A stretch of 64,000 nucleotides of DNA, taken from Neorhizobium alkalisoli (GTDB lineage: Bacteria > Pseudomonadota > Alphaproteobacteria > Rhizobiales > Rhizobiaceae). The stretch is from assembly GCF_007829835.1 (NCBI RefSeq), contig NZ_VIWP01000003.1, positions 905,929 to 969,928 on the forward strand. Reading direction: 5' to 3'. This document shows positions 1 through 8,914 of the stretch, one piece after another. Position 1 is the stretch's first letter; each line of letters starts with the position of its first letter. A program made the position numbers and the translations under genes. The notes beneath the pieces are model-generated. The model was not told the origin of the DNA, did not search any database, and saw only the letters and a list, made by a program, of their open reading frames with translations.

Positions 1-167
1 TCGCTCGATGTCGACCGCAGCGCGCGCAGCCTCGTGACGTCATCGAAATAGCTGCGCGTCATCTGCGCCAGGAAGAAGGAGGACAGCACCGTCGCGAACA
101 GGATCGCCGCGCCGACGAGCAGCATCAGCAGGGAAGATCGGGCAAAGGTGCTGTTCGAAAAAAGCAT
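1..167 (-). CDS. Membrane protein N-terminus, cut by the window edge
   Basis: Only the first 55 codons are present; the gene runs off the left edge. The ATG at 167 is followed by a short basic head and then a strongly hydrophobic stretch (about residues 12-35, with LLMLLVGAAILFATVLSSFF as its core), followed by a polar region rich in Arg and Asp. This is typical of the first transmembrane helix of a sensor kinase, diguanylate cyclase or chemoreceptor, but no diagnostic domain is left to choose between them. It lies on the same strand as the GGDEF gene next to it and downstream of it. Codon use looks like that of its neighbours. Confidence 0.6.
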   Translation of the reverse strand, partial: MLFSNSTFARSSLLMLLVGAAILFATVLSSFFLAQMTRSYFDDVTRLRALRSTSS

Positions 168-292
168 GCGGGAGAGGCCGTCCGGTTTTAAAGGATGGCA
201 ACTAGGTGGTTGCCGCAGCCGGCTTGTCAAGCGGTGCACGGCCAAGGCTTGGCTGCGGTGCTGAAATACCCTGTATCAAGGCATCTTCCGGC

Positions 293-2182
293 TCAGGAGA
301 CCACCCGCTCGGCGTCATGGGCAAGCACCATGGCGCGCGCCGTCACCGTCTGGTTGCGCCCCCTCGACTTCGCCTCATAGAGGGCTGCATCGGCACGGGT
401 GACAAGGGTGGAAATGGCGCCGGCCGAAACCGCCTCCGCCACACCGATCGACACGGAAACGAGACCGAGAATGCGACCGCCATGCGAGAGCGGCGTCGTT
501 GCGATCCGCTCGCGAAGCCGTTCCGCCAGCTCGAACACATCCTTGTCCGACATGCTTCGCAGAAGCACGGTGAACTCTTCGCCGCCGAACCGGTAACATG
601 TCCCTGCACTGCCGACCGTATCGAGAATGATCTGGGCGACATATTGCATGACCTTGTCGCCGGCATCATGGCCGAACTCGTCATTGAAATGCTTGAACCG
701 GTCGATATCAATCATCAGGCAGGAGACCGGCAACCCGCTGCCTTCGCGCGCGAATTTCGTCAGCGCCTCGTCGAGGCAGCGGCGGTTGAGCAGGCCAGTC
801 AGCGCGTCGCGCACGGCAAGCTTCATCAACCGGTCTCGAAGCTGCAGGTTTGCGACGGCAAGGCCGATATTTTCCGCGATCAGCTCAAGATAAAGGCGAG
901 AGTTTTCCGGCGCCATGGCATGGCCCTCCCGCTCCTCGAAGCAGAGAAGACCGATCGTATCGCCCTGTGCGGTCAAAGGCACGCAGAGGCATGCGATCTC
1001 TTCTGCCACACCTTCCCCGGCGCCCTGTACCAGATGCGGGCAGGCGATATCCTCGGCACGATGATAGCTCAGATGCGGCCGACCGCGCCGCAGGCCCCAG
1101 CAGGCGCTTGACGGAAACGCATCCGTCGCATGCCTTGGCTCCAGCCAGGCACCAACCTTGGTCAGCTGCGTGCGACTATCGTTGAGCACGTAGAGATTGC
1201 CGGCAAGCTCCGGAAAGATCTGCGGCGAGAAACAGGAGACGACTTCCGCCAGCTCAGCTTCCGCATGGCAGGCCTGGAGTCGGTGCATCATCTGCAGGAT
1301 CAGGTCCTTGGTGCGCTGGTCGGCGCGCCGTTCGGCATCCAGCCTTTCCCGCTCGAGGCCGTTCTCGCGAAACACATGGATCGCCTGATTCATGTCGCCG
1401 ATCTCGTCCCGGCGCACGTCGAGCGGCACTTCCACCGCATAATCCTGGCGGGCCAGCCGGCTGACGATGCCGGTCATATGGACAAGTGGAAGGGCAACCC
1501 GGCGCCTCAAGATGAAATAGAGAACGCTGAGAAAGACCACGGCGGTGATCGCCAGCATCGTCTTGGCAATCAGCCCCCACCAGTCGCTTTTCGCCTGCGC
1601 ATCGGCAACGGCGCCATCGGTCCGAACCGAAACGAGTTCGCGGAACCGGTCGATATTGGCGAGAAGTCCGGTCTGCAGCCGCTCGTGATCGGCGCCGAAC
1701 AGGGCTTCCTGCACAGCCGATTTTTCGCTTTGCGGATAGGCGGCGATCGTATCCTTCTCCAGCTTGTCCAGCGCCTGCGCCGCCGCTTCGACATCGGTGA
1801 GGACCGAAAGCTCGGCAGCCGTTGCCCCGAACCGGCGGATATCGACGATCTCGCCGTCGAGCCTGTTCTCCTCGCTTTCGTCACCGCGGAAAACATCGAG
1901 ATAACGCGCCTCGCCGGTCATCACATAAAGCCGCGCCGCATCCGAACGCTCTTCGGCACCAAGCGCCAGCTGCTCGCCGAGATCGCCGAGCGTCTGACGC
2001 TCCTCGATCGCCAGCCGTTCGACGCTGGCGCTCTGGGAAGACAGGATGAAGGCACCGCCCGACAGCGCCGTCAGCACGACGGTCACGGCATAGGCCCAGT
2101 TGGTGATCTCGCTGATACGCATGGCGGGACACTGCGCTTTGCTGTTGAACAGGTCGTTAAGAATAAAGGGCGTTTGCCGCAT
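293..2182 (-). CDS. Membrane-bound diguanylate cyclase (HAMP-GAF-GGDEF)
   Basis: Predicted to make cyclic di-GMP from two GTP at the inner membrane. The order is: transmembrane helix about residues 31-49, periplasmic sensor region 50-200, second helix 203-225, HAMP linker about 226-280, GAF-like region about 300-450, and GGDEF domain about 455-610. The active-site loop reads GGEEF (533-537) and is intact, so catalytic activity is likely. No RxxD inhibitory I-site is visible just upstream of the loop, so product inhibition may be weak. The frame opens at 2182, but an internal ATG at 2122 (residue 21) directly before the first helix is an equally good start; neither has a strong ribosome binding site. 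It stands alone in its transcription unit. What it senses cannot be read from the sequence. Confidence 0.9.
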   Translation of the reverse strand: MRQTPFILNDLFNSKAQCPAMRISEITNWAYAVTVVLTALSGGAFILSSQSASVERLAIEERQTLGDLGEQLALGAEERSDAARLYVMTGEARYLDVFRGDESEENRLDGEIVDIRRFGATAAELSVLTDVEAAAQALDKLEKDTIAAYPQSEKSAVQEALFGADHERLQTGLLANIDRFRELVSVRTDGAVADAQAKSDWWGLIAKTMLAITAVVFLSVLYFILRRRVALPLVHMTGIVSRLARQDYAVEVPLDVRRDEIGDMNQAIHVFRENGLERERLDAERRADQRTKDLILQMMHRLQACHAEAELAEVVSCFSPQIFPELAGNLYVLNDSRTQLTKVGAWLEPRHATDAFPSSACWGLRRGRPHLSYHRAEDIACPHLVQGAGEGVAEEIACLCVPLTAQGDTIGLLCFEEREGHAMAPENSRLYLELIAENIGLAVANLQLRDRLMKLAVRDALTGLLNRRCLDEALTKFAREGSGLPVSCLMIDIDRFKHFNDEFGHDAGDKVMQYVAQIILDTVGSAGTCYRFGGEEFTVLLRSMSDKDVFELAERLRERIATTPLSHGGRILGLVSVSIGVAEAVSAGAISTLVTRADAALYEAKSRGRNQTVTARAMVLAHDAERVVS

Positions 2183-2552
2183 CCGTCGACAAAGGCTCGT
2201 GACAGGGTAAACAAATTTTAGACAATTGGAATATGTCTATCCGCGGCATGTCCCATTTGGGGAACCGACAGGTTTCGGCGCTTCCGAGACATTGGAAGAA
2301 ACGGGACGTCTCCACCCTTCAAGGAAGCCACCAGCACAACCGATGCAAGCAGGCTGGGACTGACGCTCGATACCCGCACATCGGCCTCGACTCGGCGTGC
2401 GGAAGCTTACTCCTCGATGCACCGGGGCGTCTCGGCCTCAAAACTCATATACGTTAAGTTGCAGAAGCATTTTCTAAAATTTTAATCTATCAGGTCGCTC
2501 ATACCTCGGGGACAGAGGTTGCTCCGCACATCGATCAAAAGGGATGGCCGAC
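2183..2552. other. Intergenic region between divergent genes
   Basis: About 360 bases separate the diguanylate cyclase and the ArsR gene. An AT-rich stretch near 2440-2490 probably holds the ArsR promoter, and another AT-rich patch near 2208-2235 probably serves the cyclase. I see no convincing gene, RNA or repeat. Confidence 0.4.
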
Positions 2553-2864
2553 ATGAAACTTGCCTTTAAGCAGGCGACTGCCTTTCTGGCATACGTTTCC
2601 AACGACGTAAGGCTGCAGATCATGTGCGAGATCCTCCACAGCGCAAAAACCGCAGGCGATATAGCCGGCACGATCGGCCTGCCTTGCGCGACCGTGTCAC
2701 AACACCTGAAACGGCTGAGGGACGCCGAACTCGTCTATTTCCAGACGGCCGAGCGTGAAACCTATTACATGCTGGCACCGGGAATAGCGGGCAATCTGCT
2801 CGGTTTTCTGGAAGCCCATTTTCCGAGCATCACGACCCTGCATGCCGGACACGAGGCCGCCTGA
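2553..2864 (+). CDS. ArsR-family winged-helix transcriptional regulator
   Basis: A short regulator of about 103 residues. The ArsR fold is recognisable from the early helix with LQIMCEIL, the HTH region with the recognition helix around PCATVSQHLKRL (about residues 47-58) and the wing around VYFQTAERETYYML. No paired Cys or His metal-sensing motif is evident in the HTH, so it may respond to something other than a metal. The ATG at 2553 is preferred over the one at 2544 because AAGGGA lies a normal distance upstream of it. It is not obviously in an operon; the target is probably itself or the divergent neighbour. Confidence 0.8.
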   Translation: MKLAFKQATAFLAYVSNDVRLQIMCEILHSAKTAGDIAGTIGLPCATVSQHLKRLRDAELVYFQTAERETYYMLAPGIAGNLLGFLEAHFPSITTLHAGHEAA

Positions 2865-2892
2865 ACGGGAAATCCCGTCCGGTCAGGCCTGA

Positions 2893-3126
2893 TCAGCAAC
2901 CATTGCCGGCAAGGCGCAGCCAAGGCGTCGAGCGCTGCTCCATCCCGGAAGCAAACTGCTCTACCTCGGATGATTGCTCGACCGCGATGATGCTGATGAG
3001 GTCGGAAGCCCTGAAATGGTAGCTTCTTTCGCCTGCAATGAGAAACAGGCCGTCTGGTGTCATCATAACCGACGAGCACCGGAAATTACGCTCCCGACCT
3101 TCGTCGAGAATAGCTATGATATACAT
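2893..3126 (-). CDS. Small hypothetical protein
   Basis: A 77-residue frame starting at the ATG at 3126; an alternative ATG is at 3150. The composition is protein-like: a beta-rich first half (MYIIAILDEGRERNFRC, then VMMTPDGLFLIAGERSYHF) and a polar tail. A TTATAAC-like minus-10 lies about 40 bases upstream. I do not recognise a family. It converges on the ArsR gene with a 28-base gap. The ribosome binding site is weak, so the call is moderate. Confidence 0.5.
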   Translation of the reverse strand: MYIIAILDEGRERNFRCSSVMMTPDGLFLIAGERSYHFRASDLISIIAVEQSSEVEQFASGMEQRSTPWLRLAGNGC

Positions 3127-3311
3127 TGTGTCGATCCCGCACGCCCTCATGGCGCGTGCGAGAAGTTATAAGGACCAAATGGTGAATAAAGCTTAAGCTT
3201 CACCTGCAGTCAGGCGGCGTTATTTTCACGCTCGAAGGGTGCTCCGTCCATATCCTGCGCCCTCGTAGCAAGAGCCGCGTTCGCGATCAGGCCGCAACGA
3301 TGTTTCATCGA

Positions 3312-3524
3312 TCATGCGCTACGGTCGAATTCAGGCTTCCAGCCACGTCCCATGCCATGGCTCAGCAGGGTCCGGGCTATTTCGAGCTGATCGGTCAGGA
3401 ATTCAGCGTCTCGCACGACTGAAACGATCGCAGCGATCGGATCCCCGTTGCATGCTTTCAGCAGCGCATGGGCTACGGCTTCGTCGTCATTAATTTCTTG
3501 AAATTCGCGCGCTTGAACAGACAT
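3312..3524 (-). CDS. 70-residue protein behind a LexA-type box
   Basis: The ATG at 3524 has a perfect GGAGG seven bases upstream (complement at 3532-3536), which decides the start; the frame could extend to 3596 but that region lies over the promoter. The product is acidic to neutral, helical and cytosolic, with no membrane segment or known motif (starts MSVQAREFQEINDDEAVAHA). The promoter just upstream carries a GAAC-N7-GAAC direct repeat over the minus-10, the LexA site type of rhizobia. The protein is therefore a candidate SOS-induced small protein. Its function is unknown; no toxin, inhibitor or DNA-binding motif can be seen. Confidence 0.7.
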   Translation of the reverse strand: MSVQAREFQEINDDEAVAHALLKACNGDPIAAIVSVVRDAEFLTDQLEIARTLLSHGMGRGWKPEFDRSA

Positions 3525-3572
3525 CGGCAGGCCTCCGTATTCATAGGATTGAATTCCTTTCATTCGGGATTT

Positions 3573-3606
3573 GTTCCTGTTTTGTTCACGCCACAACGAG
3601 AGTCAA
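3573..3606 (-). promoter_or_regulatory. Promoter with LexA (SOS) box
   Basis: On the plus strand GTTC (3573-3576), seven bases, then GTTC (3584-3587); read on the minus strand this is GAAC-N7-GAAC, the direct-repeat LexA operator known from Rhizobium and Rhodobacter. A TTGACT minus-35 lies at 3606-3601 on the minus strand, and the box covers the minus-10 position 17 bases further on, so bound LexA would block polymerase. The regulated gene starts at 3524. Confidence 0.65.
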
Positions 3607-3799
3607 CCCTCCTCGTTCGGTTGCGCACGATTCTAGATGGGGCATGGTTCCGGAAGCAAATTCCGCCGACGATACGGGAAAGACCGCAGCGCATATCGAC
3701 CACTCGATTTTGCACCGGTGTCAAAAGTTTCGTTCGAGAGTCGAAACAGATCTGAAAAGATGGAGGAAAGAGCGATCCACGGCAACCGATGGATGTTTA

Positions 3800-3965
3800 C
3801 GATCCTGGGTGCCTACAAACGTAGGTGGGCGCCATATGTCCAAGCCCACGGGCCTGGTCAGGGACAGCTCCCTTTGGATCGAGTATGGCCCCAGGGATTG
3901 TGGTTCCTGTCGTGAGGCGCAGACCGCTCACGCAATATAAGCGTGAAGCCTTAACCTCGCCAGAG
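3800..3965 (-). ncRNA. Candidate structured RNA beside zapA (possibly 6S)
   Basis: The 470-base gap downstream of zapA has no convincing gene but dense secondary structure. There is a CCUAC-AAAC-GUAGG hairpin (about 3811-3825), an interrupted long hairpin from GACAG (about 3863) to CTGTC (about 3911) with inner arms TCCCT/AGGGA, and a CTCACGC/GCGTGAAG hairpin at 3926-3947. In many alphaproteobacteria 6S RNA (ssrS) lies next to zapA, which is the main reason for the suggestion. I could not align it to a 6S consensus from memory, and the strand is inferred from zapA only. Confidence 0.4.
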
Positions 3966-3994
3966 GGCCCGGCAGGCTTTTGGAAAATAAAAGC

Positions 3995-4366
3995 TCAGTT
4001 GACGGGAACGCGGCCGTTCAGCTTTGCCGTCAGGCCTTCCAGCCGCGCGGCAAGTTCGCTGATGGCGGAAACGACCTGTTCTTCGTTGCGCTGCTGAATT
4101 TCAACGGCGCCGGCGCGGCCAGATTTCAGCGCCTCGACTTCCTTTTCCAGAAGACCGATCCGGCGCGTCGTCTCGGACAGTTCGTCCATGATCATGATGC
4201 CGGCCATGACGGTGACCCTGAGGTCGCCGATCTCGCCGAACTGGCCCTTCAGATGCGAGACATAACGGTCGAAACGGTCCGCGAGATCGATCAGGTGATC
4301 TTCCTGACCTTCCTCGCAGGCCATGCGATAGGCCTTGCCGTCGATCGTGACCGTTACCTGCGCCAT
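3995..4366 (-). CDS. zapA: Cell division protein ZapA
   Basis: ZapA binds FtsZ and stabilises the Z-ring at midcell. The 123-residue protein begins MAQVTVTIDGKAYRMACEEG, the typical ZapA N-terminal beta hairpin, followed by DLADRFDRYV and the conserved core around VMAGIMIMDEL (about residues 53-63), then a C-terminal coiled coil (about 68-115). Length is normal for alphaproteobacteria. It lies 12 bases downstream of the DUF4164 gene on the same strand, forming a two-gene operon divergent from tkt, an arrangement familiar in rhizobia. Confidence 0.93.
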   Translation of the reverse strand: MAQVTVTIDGKAYRMACEEGQEDHLIDLADRFDRYVSHLKGQFGEIGDLRVTVMAGIMIMDELSETTRRIGLLEKEVEALKSGRAGAVEIQQRNEEQVVSAISELAARLEGLTAKLNGRVPVN

Positions 4367-4378
4367 TCTATCTGTTCC

Positions 4379-4651
4379 TTACCGGTCAAGCACCGCGCGG
4401 ATCGTCTCCATCGCCGTCACCAGACGGCGGGACACCTCGCGGTTGACCTCTTCGAGACGATTGGCGCGAAATTGTGACTGGTCGAGTTCCTGCGCAAGGC
4501 GCGCCCTGTCGGCATGCACCCGGCGAACCTCGCCCTCCACTTCGCTATTGTTGCGCTGGCGTTCGATCCTGGCGTCCACGGCATTTTCGAGGCTGCCGAT
4601 GGCTGCCCGAAGTTCGGAAAGCGCAAGATCCACCGTCTTCTCACCCGGCAT
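4379..4651 (-). CDS. DUF4164 coiled-coil protein
   Basis: A 90-residue, highly charged, almost entirely helical protein. Heptad-like spacing runs through most of it (LALSELRAAIGSLENAVDAR, then VRRVHADRARLAQELDQ and ANRLEEVNREVSRRL). It has no membrane segment or catalytic motif. The DUF4164 family is a regular neighbour of zapA in Rhizobiales, and the 12-base gap to zapA implies one transcript. A role with ZapA at the division site is plausible but is inference from context. Confidence 0.8.
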   Translation of the reverse strand: MPGEKTVDLALSELRAAIGSLENAVDARIERQRNNSEVEGEVRRVHADRARLAQELDQSQFRANRLEEVNREVSRRLVTAMETIRAVLDR

Positions 4652-5027
4652 TCATGTGTCCCGTCGATGCTGCCAATTGCTGCTGCCAATCGCTGATGAA
4701 ACTGCGGCCGAATCGGACGAAGCGCCCTGCCGACATTGACTGCAGACTATGCGCCGCTCTTCGGAGGGTCAATAAATGTCAGGCCCGGGACCCGCATCGA
4801 ACTGTGGATCACATTCACGGCGCGAAGACAGGCGCCAGACGCGGCCTTTCACGAAGGATCGACTTCATTCTGCCCAATCGGCAGGCAGACTGAGGCAAGC
4901 TTTCGCATTCTCGCCGCCGGGAGCGGCAGTTTTGTTGACTTGCGCGTTGCACCTGATATGGATCGGTCGCTCCCAACACGGCCCGCCAAAGGGCCCTTGA
5001 CCGACACTCGGACACAGTGGATTAGCC
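4652..5027. promoter_or_regulatory. Divergent promoter region of tkt and the zapA operon
   Basis: This 376-base gap lies between divergent transcription units. Toward tkt there is a TTGACT minus-35-like hexamer at 4935-4940, with AT-containing sequence around TGATATGG about 13-20 bases further on; the minus-10 is not clear. No gene, riboswitch or large repeat was seen. Short open frames here have poor ribosome binding sites and composition. Confidence 0.4.
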
Positions 5028-7001
5028 ATGACTTCTCGCGAACAGCACGACCGGATGGCGAATGCGATCCGTTTCCTCGCCATGGATGCCGTCGAAAAGG
5101 CGAATTCCGGCCACCCAGGCATGCCGATGGGCATGGCCGACGTGGCGACGGTTCTGTTTTCCAAATACCTGAAATTCGATCCGACGAAGCCGCATTGGCC
5201 GGACCGTGACCGGTTCGTCCTGTCTGCCGGCCACGGCTCGATGCTGCTCTATTCGCTCCTCTACCTAACCGGTTATCCGGACATGACGGTGGAAGACCTG
5301 AAGAGCTTCCGCCAGCTCGGCTCCAAGACCGCCGGCCATCCGGAATACGGTCATGCCACCGGCATCGAAACGACGACCGGCCCGCTCGGCCAGGGCATTG
5401 CCAATGCCGTCGGCATGGCGATCGCAGAACGCAAGCTGCGCGAAGAATTCGGCGCCGACCTGCAGGATCACTATACCTATGTGATCAACGGCGATGGCTG
5501 CCTGATGGAAGGCATCTCGCATGAAGCCATCGCGCTTGCCGGCCACCTGAAGCTGAACAAGCTCGTTCTCTTCTGGGACGACAACTCGATCACCATCGAC
5601 GGCGCCGTTTCGCTGTCCGACTCGACCGACCAGATCGCCCGCTTCAAGGCAGTCCACTGGAACACGATCCAGGTTGACGGCCATGATCAGGCTGCGATCG
5701 CCGATGCGATCGAACAGGCCCACAAGTCCGACAAGCCGACGCTGATCGCCTGCAAGACCGTTATTGGCTTCGGCGCTCCGCACAAGCAGGGCACCCACAA
5801 GGTTCACGGTAACCCGCTCGGTGCAGAAGAAATCGCTGCCACCCGCAAGGCTCTGAACTGGGAATACGAACCCTTCGTCATCCCGAACGACGTTCTCTCC
5901 GATTGGCGCGCTGCCGGCACCCGTTCTGCCGATGCCGTCAAGTCCTGGGAAGGCCGCCTCGAAAAGTCGGACAAGAAGGCCGAATTCGACCGCCGCTTCG
6001 CCGGTGACCTGCCGGCCGGCTTCGATGCCGCCATCAGCGACCTGAAGAAGAAGATCGTCGAGACCAAGCCGACCGTTGCGACCCGCAAGGCCTCGGAAGA
6101 TGTTCTCGAAGTCGTCAACGGCATCCTGCCGGAAACGCTCGGCGGCTCCGCCGACCTGACGCCGTCGAACAACACCAAGACCAGCCAGATGGTCTCGATC
6201 ACCCCGACCGATTTCTCCGGCCGCTACATGCACTGGGGCATTCGCGAACACGGCATGGCTTCTGCCATGAATGGCATCACGCTGCATGGCGGCCTGATCC
6301 CCTACGGTGGCGGCTTCATGATCTTCTCGGATTATTGCCGCCCGCCGATCCGCCTTGCCTCGCTGATGGGCATCCGCGTCGTCCACGTCCTGACGCATGA
6401 TTCGATCGGCGTTGGCGAAGACGGCCCGACCCACCAGCCGGTCGAGCAGGTCGCTTCCCTGCGCGCCATCCCGAACCTGATGGTCTTCCGCCCGGCCGAC
6501 GTTACCGAGACGGCAGAAGCCTGGCAGATCGCTCTTCAGACGAAGGAGCGTCCGACGGCTCTCGCCCTCACCCGCCAGAACCTGACGACCGTTCGTACCG
6601 AATATTCGGAAGAGAACCTCGTCACCAAGGGCGCTTACACGCTTCTCGGCAATGCCGATGCCAAGGTAACGATCTTCGCTTCGGGCTCCGAAGTCGAACT
6701 CGCCGTCGCAGCACGCAAGACGCTTGAAGAAAAGGGCGTCTCCGTCCGCGTCGTCTCCGTTCCCTGCACCGAACTCTTCTTCGAGCAGCCGGATGCCTAC
6801 CGCAAAGAAGTGCTCGGCAACTCGCCGGTCAAGATCGCCGTCGAAGCCGCCGTTCGCGAAGGCTGGGATGCGTTCATCGGTCCGGAAGGCACGTTTGTCG
6901 GCATGAAGGGCTTCGGCGCTTCGGGTCCGGCCAAGGATGTCTTCAAGCATTTCGGCATCACGGCCGACCACGTGGTCGCTGCCGCCGAAGCCAAGCTCTA
7001 A
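5028..7001 (+). CDS. tkt: Transketolase
   Basis: Thiamine-diphosphate enzyme that moves two-carbon units between sugar phosphates in the pentose phosphate pathway (and the Calvin cycle where present). The protein has 657 residues, the usual length. Visible motifs are SGHPG (27-31), GHG (68-70), the cofactor-binding GDGCLMEG loop in the N-terminal domain and the [17 protein letters not shown] segment holding the catalytic Glu of the pyrimidine domain. The start ATG at 5028 precedes [20 protein letters not shown], a standard N-terminus. It heads the tkt-gap-pgk-fba series, with gap 83 bases downstream after an intercistronic hairpin. Confidence 0.97.
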   Translation: MTSREQHDRMANAIRFLAMDAVEKANSGHPGMPMGMADVATVLFSKYLKFDPTKPHWPDRDRFVLSAGHGSMLLYSLLYLTGYPDMTVEDLKSFRQLGSKTAGHPEYGHATGIETTTGPLGQGIANAVGMAIAERKLREEFGADLQDHYTYVINGDGCLMEGISHEAIALAGHLKLNKLVLFWDDNSITIDGAVSLSDSTDQIARFKAVHWNTIQVDGHDQAAIADAIEQAHKSDKPTLIACKTVIGFGAPHKQGTHKVHGNPLGAEEIAATRKALNWEYEPFVIPNDVLSDWRAAGTRSADAVKSWEGRLEKSDKKAEFDRRFAGDLPAGFDAAISDLKKKIVETKPTVATRKASEDVLEVVNGILPETLGGSADLTPSNNTKTSQMVSITPTDFSGRYMHWGIREHGMASAMNGITLHGGLIPYGGGFMIFSDYCRPPIRLASLMGIRVVHVLTHDSIGVGEDGPTHQPVEQVASLRAIPNLMVFRPADVTETAEAWQIALQTKERPTALALTRQNLTTVRTEYSEENLVTKGAYTLLGNADAKVTIFASGSEVELAVAARKTLEEKGVSVRVVSVPCTELFFEQPDAYRKEVLGNSPVKIAVEAAVREGWDAFIGPEGTFVGMKGFGASGPAKDVFKHFGITADHVVAAAEAKL

Positions 7002-7008
7002 GCGGAGA

Positions 7009-7036
7009 GCGCCGCCCGTAAGATCATGGGCGGCGC
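7009..7036 (+). repeat. Intercistronic hairpin between tkt and gap
   Basis: A perfect 9-bp inverted repeat, GCGCCGCCC (7009-7017) and GGGCGGCGC (7028-7036), begins seven bases after the tkt stop. No T-run follows, so it is more likely an mRNA-stabilising or processing structure than a terminator. Confidence 0.6.
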
Positions 7037-7084
7037 CTCCCTGCCCGACATAATAGAAGCCCAAGTTTCAGGGAGAGAACGAAT

Positions 7085-8095
7085 ATGACTGTAAAGGTTG
7101 CCATCAACGGCTTCGGCCGTATCGGCCGCAACGTCCTGCGCGCCATCGTCGAATCCGGCCGCACGGATATCGAAGTCGTTGCCATCAACGACCTTGGCCC
7201 GGTTGAGACCAATGCCCATCTGCTGCGCTACGATTCGATCCACGGCAAGTTCCCGGCCGAGGTAAAGGTCGAAGGCGACACGATCATCGTTGGCGGCGGC
7301 AAGCCGATCAAGGTGACTGCGGTTCGCGACCCGGCCCAGCTGCCTCATGGCGAACTCGGCGTCGATATCGCCATGGAATGCACCGGCATCTTCACGAGCC
7401 GTGACAAGGCCGCCGCCCATCTGACGGCTGGCGCCAAGCGCGTGATCATCTCGGCTCCTGGCGACAATGCCGACCTGACGGTCGTCTTCGGCGTCAACGA
7501 CGACCAGCTGACCAAGGACCACCTGGTCATCTCCAACGCATCCTGCACGACCAACTGCCTCGTGCCGGTCGTCAAGACGCTGGATGATGCCGTCGGCATC
7601 GACCACGGCTTCATGACGACGATCCATTCCTACACGGGCGACCAGCCGACGCTCGACACCATGCACAAGGACCTGTACCGCGCCCGCGCCGCAGCCCTGT
7701 CCATGATCCCGACCTCGACCGGCGCTGCCAAGGCCGTCGGCCTCGTGCTGCCGCACCTCAAGGGCAAGCTCGACGGCACCTCGATCCGCGTTCCGACCCC
7801 GAACGTCTCGGTCGTCGATTTCAAGTTCGTCGCCAAGAAGAACACGACGGCTGCCGAAATCAACGAAGCCATCAAGGCTGCCGCCAACGGCAAGCTGAAG
7901 GGCATCCTTGGCTACACCGATGAGCCGCTGGTTTCCCGCGACTTCAACCACGACAGCCATTCGTCGATCTTCGCATTCGATCAGACCAAGGTTCTCGAAG
8001 GCAATTTCGTGCGCATCCTGACTTGGTACGACAACGAGTGGGGCTTCTCCAACCGCATGTCGGACACCGCTGTCGCGTTTGCGAAGACGATCTGA
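7085..8095 (+). CDS. gap: Glyceraldehyde-3-phosphate dehydrogenase
   Basis: Oxidises and phosphorylates glyceraldehyde-3-phosphate to 1,3-bisphosphoglycerate in glycolysis, or runs in reverse in gluconeogenesis. The 336-residue protein shows the NGFGRIGR dinucleotide-binding motif (8-15) and the ASCTTNC active-site segment with the catalytic Cys at 154. The C-terminal [11 protein letters not shown] is typical. An AGGGAGAG ribosome binding site lies just upstream of the ATG. It follows tkt on the same strand; a strong palindrome follows the stop. Confidence 0.97.
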   Translation: MTVKVAINGFGRIGRNVLRAIVESGRTDIEVVAINDLGPVETNAHLLRYDSIHGKFPAEVKVEGDTIIVGGGKPIKVTAVRDPAQLPHGELGVDIAMECTGIFTSRDKAAAHLTAGAKRVIISAPGDNADLTVVFGVNDDQLTKDHLVISNASCTTNCLVPVVKTLDDAVGIDHGFMTTIHSYTGDQPTLDTMHKDLYRARAAALSMIPTSTGAAKAVGLVLPHLKGKLDGTSIRVPTPNVSVVDFKFVAKKNTTAAEINEAIKAAANGKLKGILGYTDEPLVSRDFNHDSHSSIFAFDQTKVLEGNFVRILTWYDNEWGFSNRMSDTAVAFAKTI

Positions 8096-8150
8096 ACTGT
8101 TTGCATGAGACTCTGCAGGCCTGTCATTTTACCCAGCCTGCGATCACATC

Positions 8151-8176
8151 CTTTCTCCCCACTCGTGGGGAGAAAG
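8151..8176. repeat. Perfect 26-bp palindrome after gap
   Basis: CTTTCTCCCCAC (8151-8162), two bases, then GTGGGGAGAAAG (8165-8176): 12-bp perfect arms. It lies between the convergent ends of gap and the antitoxin gene. It has no long T-run on either side, but could terminate transcription from both directions. The CTCCCC-type arms resemble the short palindromic intergenic repeats of Rhizobiales and those at 21753-21898. Confidence 0.6.
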
Positions 8177-8229
8177 TTCCTCTTTGAAGAGTCGCTCTCT
8201 CATGGCGCCCGTCCAGGCGCCTAAGGTAT

Positions 8230-8550
8230 CTACTTCACAAAAATCTCGGGATCGAAGTCTACGCGCCTTTCCTTCCCATCAGGCGTCTTCAAGACGATCT
8301 CCACCCCTCCTCCAATAGAATGCATATACCGGACGACGGTCGATACGAGGATGTCGCCGGCATTTTCGATTTTCGATACGCTATTCTGTGTCATCCCGGC
8401 GCCCGTAGCCACATCCTGCTGCGTAGCATTGACCGCCTTGCGAGCCTCGGCCAAAGCCCTTCCCAACCGGCGCTCCTGACGTTTCACATCCAGCCGGTCG
8501 CGAACGTCTTGCGGCAGTTCTGCCCGCAATGTCTTCCATTCAGTATCCAT
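8230..8550 (-). CDS. HTH antitoxin (HigA-like, Xre family)
   Basis: A 106-residue protein with an Xre-type helix-turn-helix at about residues 29-82: ALAEARKAVNATQQDVATGA followed by the recognition segment MTQNSVSKIEN. The tail VEIVLKTPDGKERRVDFDPE resembles antitoxins of the HigA group, where the tail contacts the toxin. It starts inside the last codons of the upstream toxin gene (11-base overlap), the toxin-first order of higBA modules. It probably neutralises the toxin and represses the operon. Confidence 0.85.
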   Translation of the reverse strand: MDTEWKTLRAELPQDVRDRLDVKRQERRLGRALAEARKAVNATQQDVATGAGMTQNSVSKIENAGDILVSTVVRYMHSIGGGVEIVLKTPDGKERRVDFDPEIFVK

Positions 8551-8914
8551 GGCTTTTCTCCATCAGCCAGACATCGAAACGATCATCCGCTTTGCCGATT
8601 AGCTGCTTGTAGAAGCGTGCTTCGTTTTTGCCCTGCTTCTCCCCGCCGCATAGGATCACCGCGCTTTGCGCGGGATCGAATGCAAAAGCAAAACGCCATA
8701 CCCGCCTTTCAAATCTGACCCGGATCTCCTTCATATTGGCGTGCCGGGAGCCTGAAAGCGTGTCCACTTCGGGACGGCCAAGGAACGGTCCATCCTCTTC
8801 CAGATGATCCAGGACCTCGCCCACCAGTTCCTTCAGTCCGATCTCCAGCACTTTCCACTCAGAAACGAAGGCAGCATGAAATATGACCTTGTAAGCCACC
8901 AATTCCCTCCGCAT
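8540..8914 (-). CDS. HigB-like toxin (RelE/Gp49 superfamily)
   Basis: A 124-residue protein of the phage-derived Gp49/HigB-like type. It is basic, with LKELVGEVLDHLEEDGPFLG, then the strand HANMKEIRVRFERRVWRFAF and FDPAQSAVILCGGEKQGKNE, the usual RelE-fold order with a basic substrate-binding face and a K-rich helix. Such toxins cleave mRNA at the ribosome. It is translated first and overlaps the HTH antitoxin. The pair sits between gap and the antiporter gene in an otherwise metabolic stretch, which suggests insertion there. No disrupting mutation was seen. Confidence 0.82.
   Translation of the reverse strand: MRRELVAYKVIFHAAFVSEWKVLEIGLKELVGEVLDHLEEDGPFLGRPEVDTLSGSRHANMKEIRVRFERRVWRFAFAFDPAQSAVILCGGEKQGKNEARFYKQLIGKADDRFDVWLMEKSHGY

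Noticed and set aside
3600..3940. Small overlapping plus-strand open frames of 80-100 codons
   Set aside because: They have poor ribosome binding sites, unlike composition, and overlap a region with dense RNA structure and the SOS promoter.
5265..7064. A 599-codon open frame antisense to tkt
   Set aside because: It is a mirror of a well-identified transketolase gene in GC-rich DNA and has no recognisable protein features.
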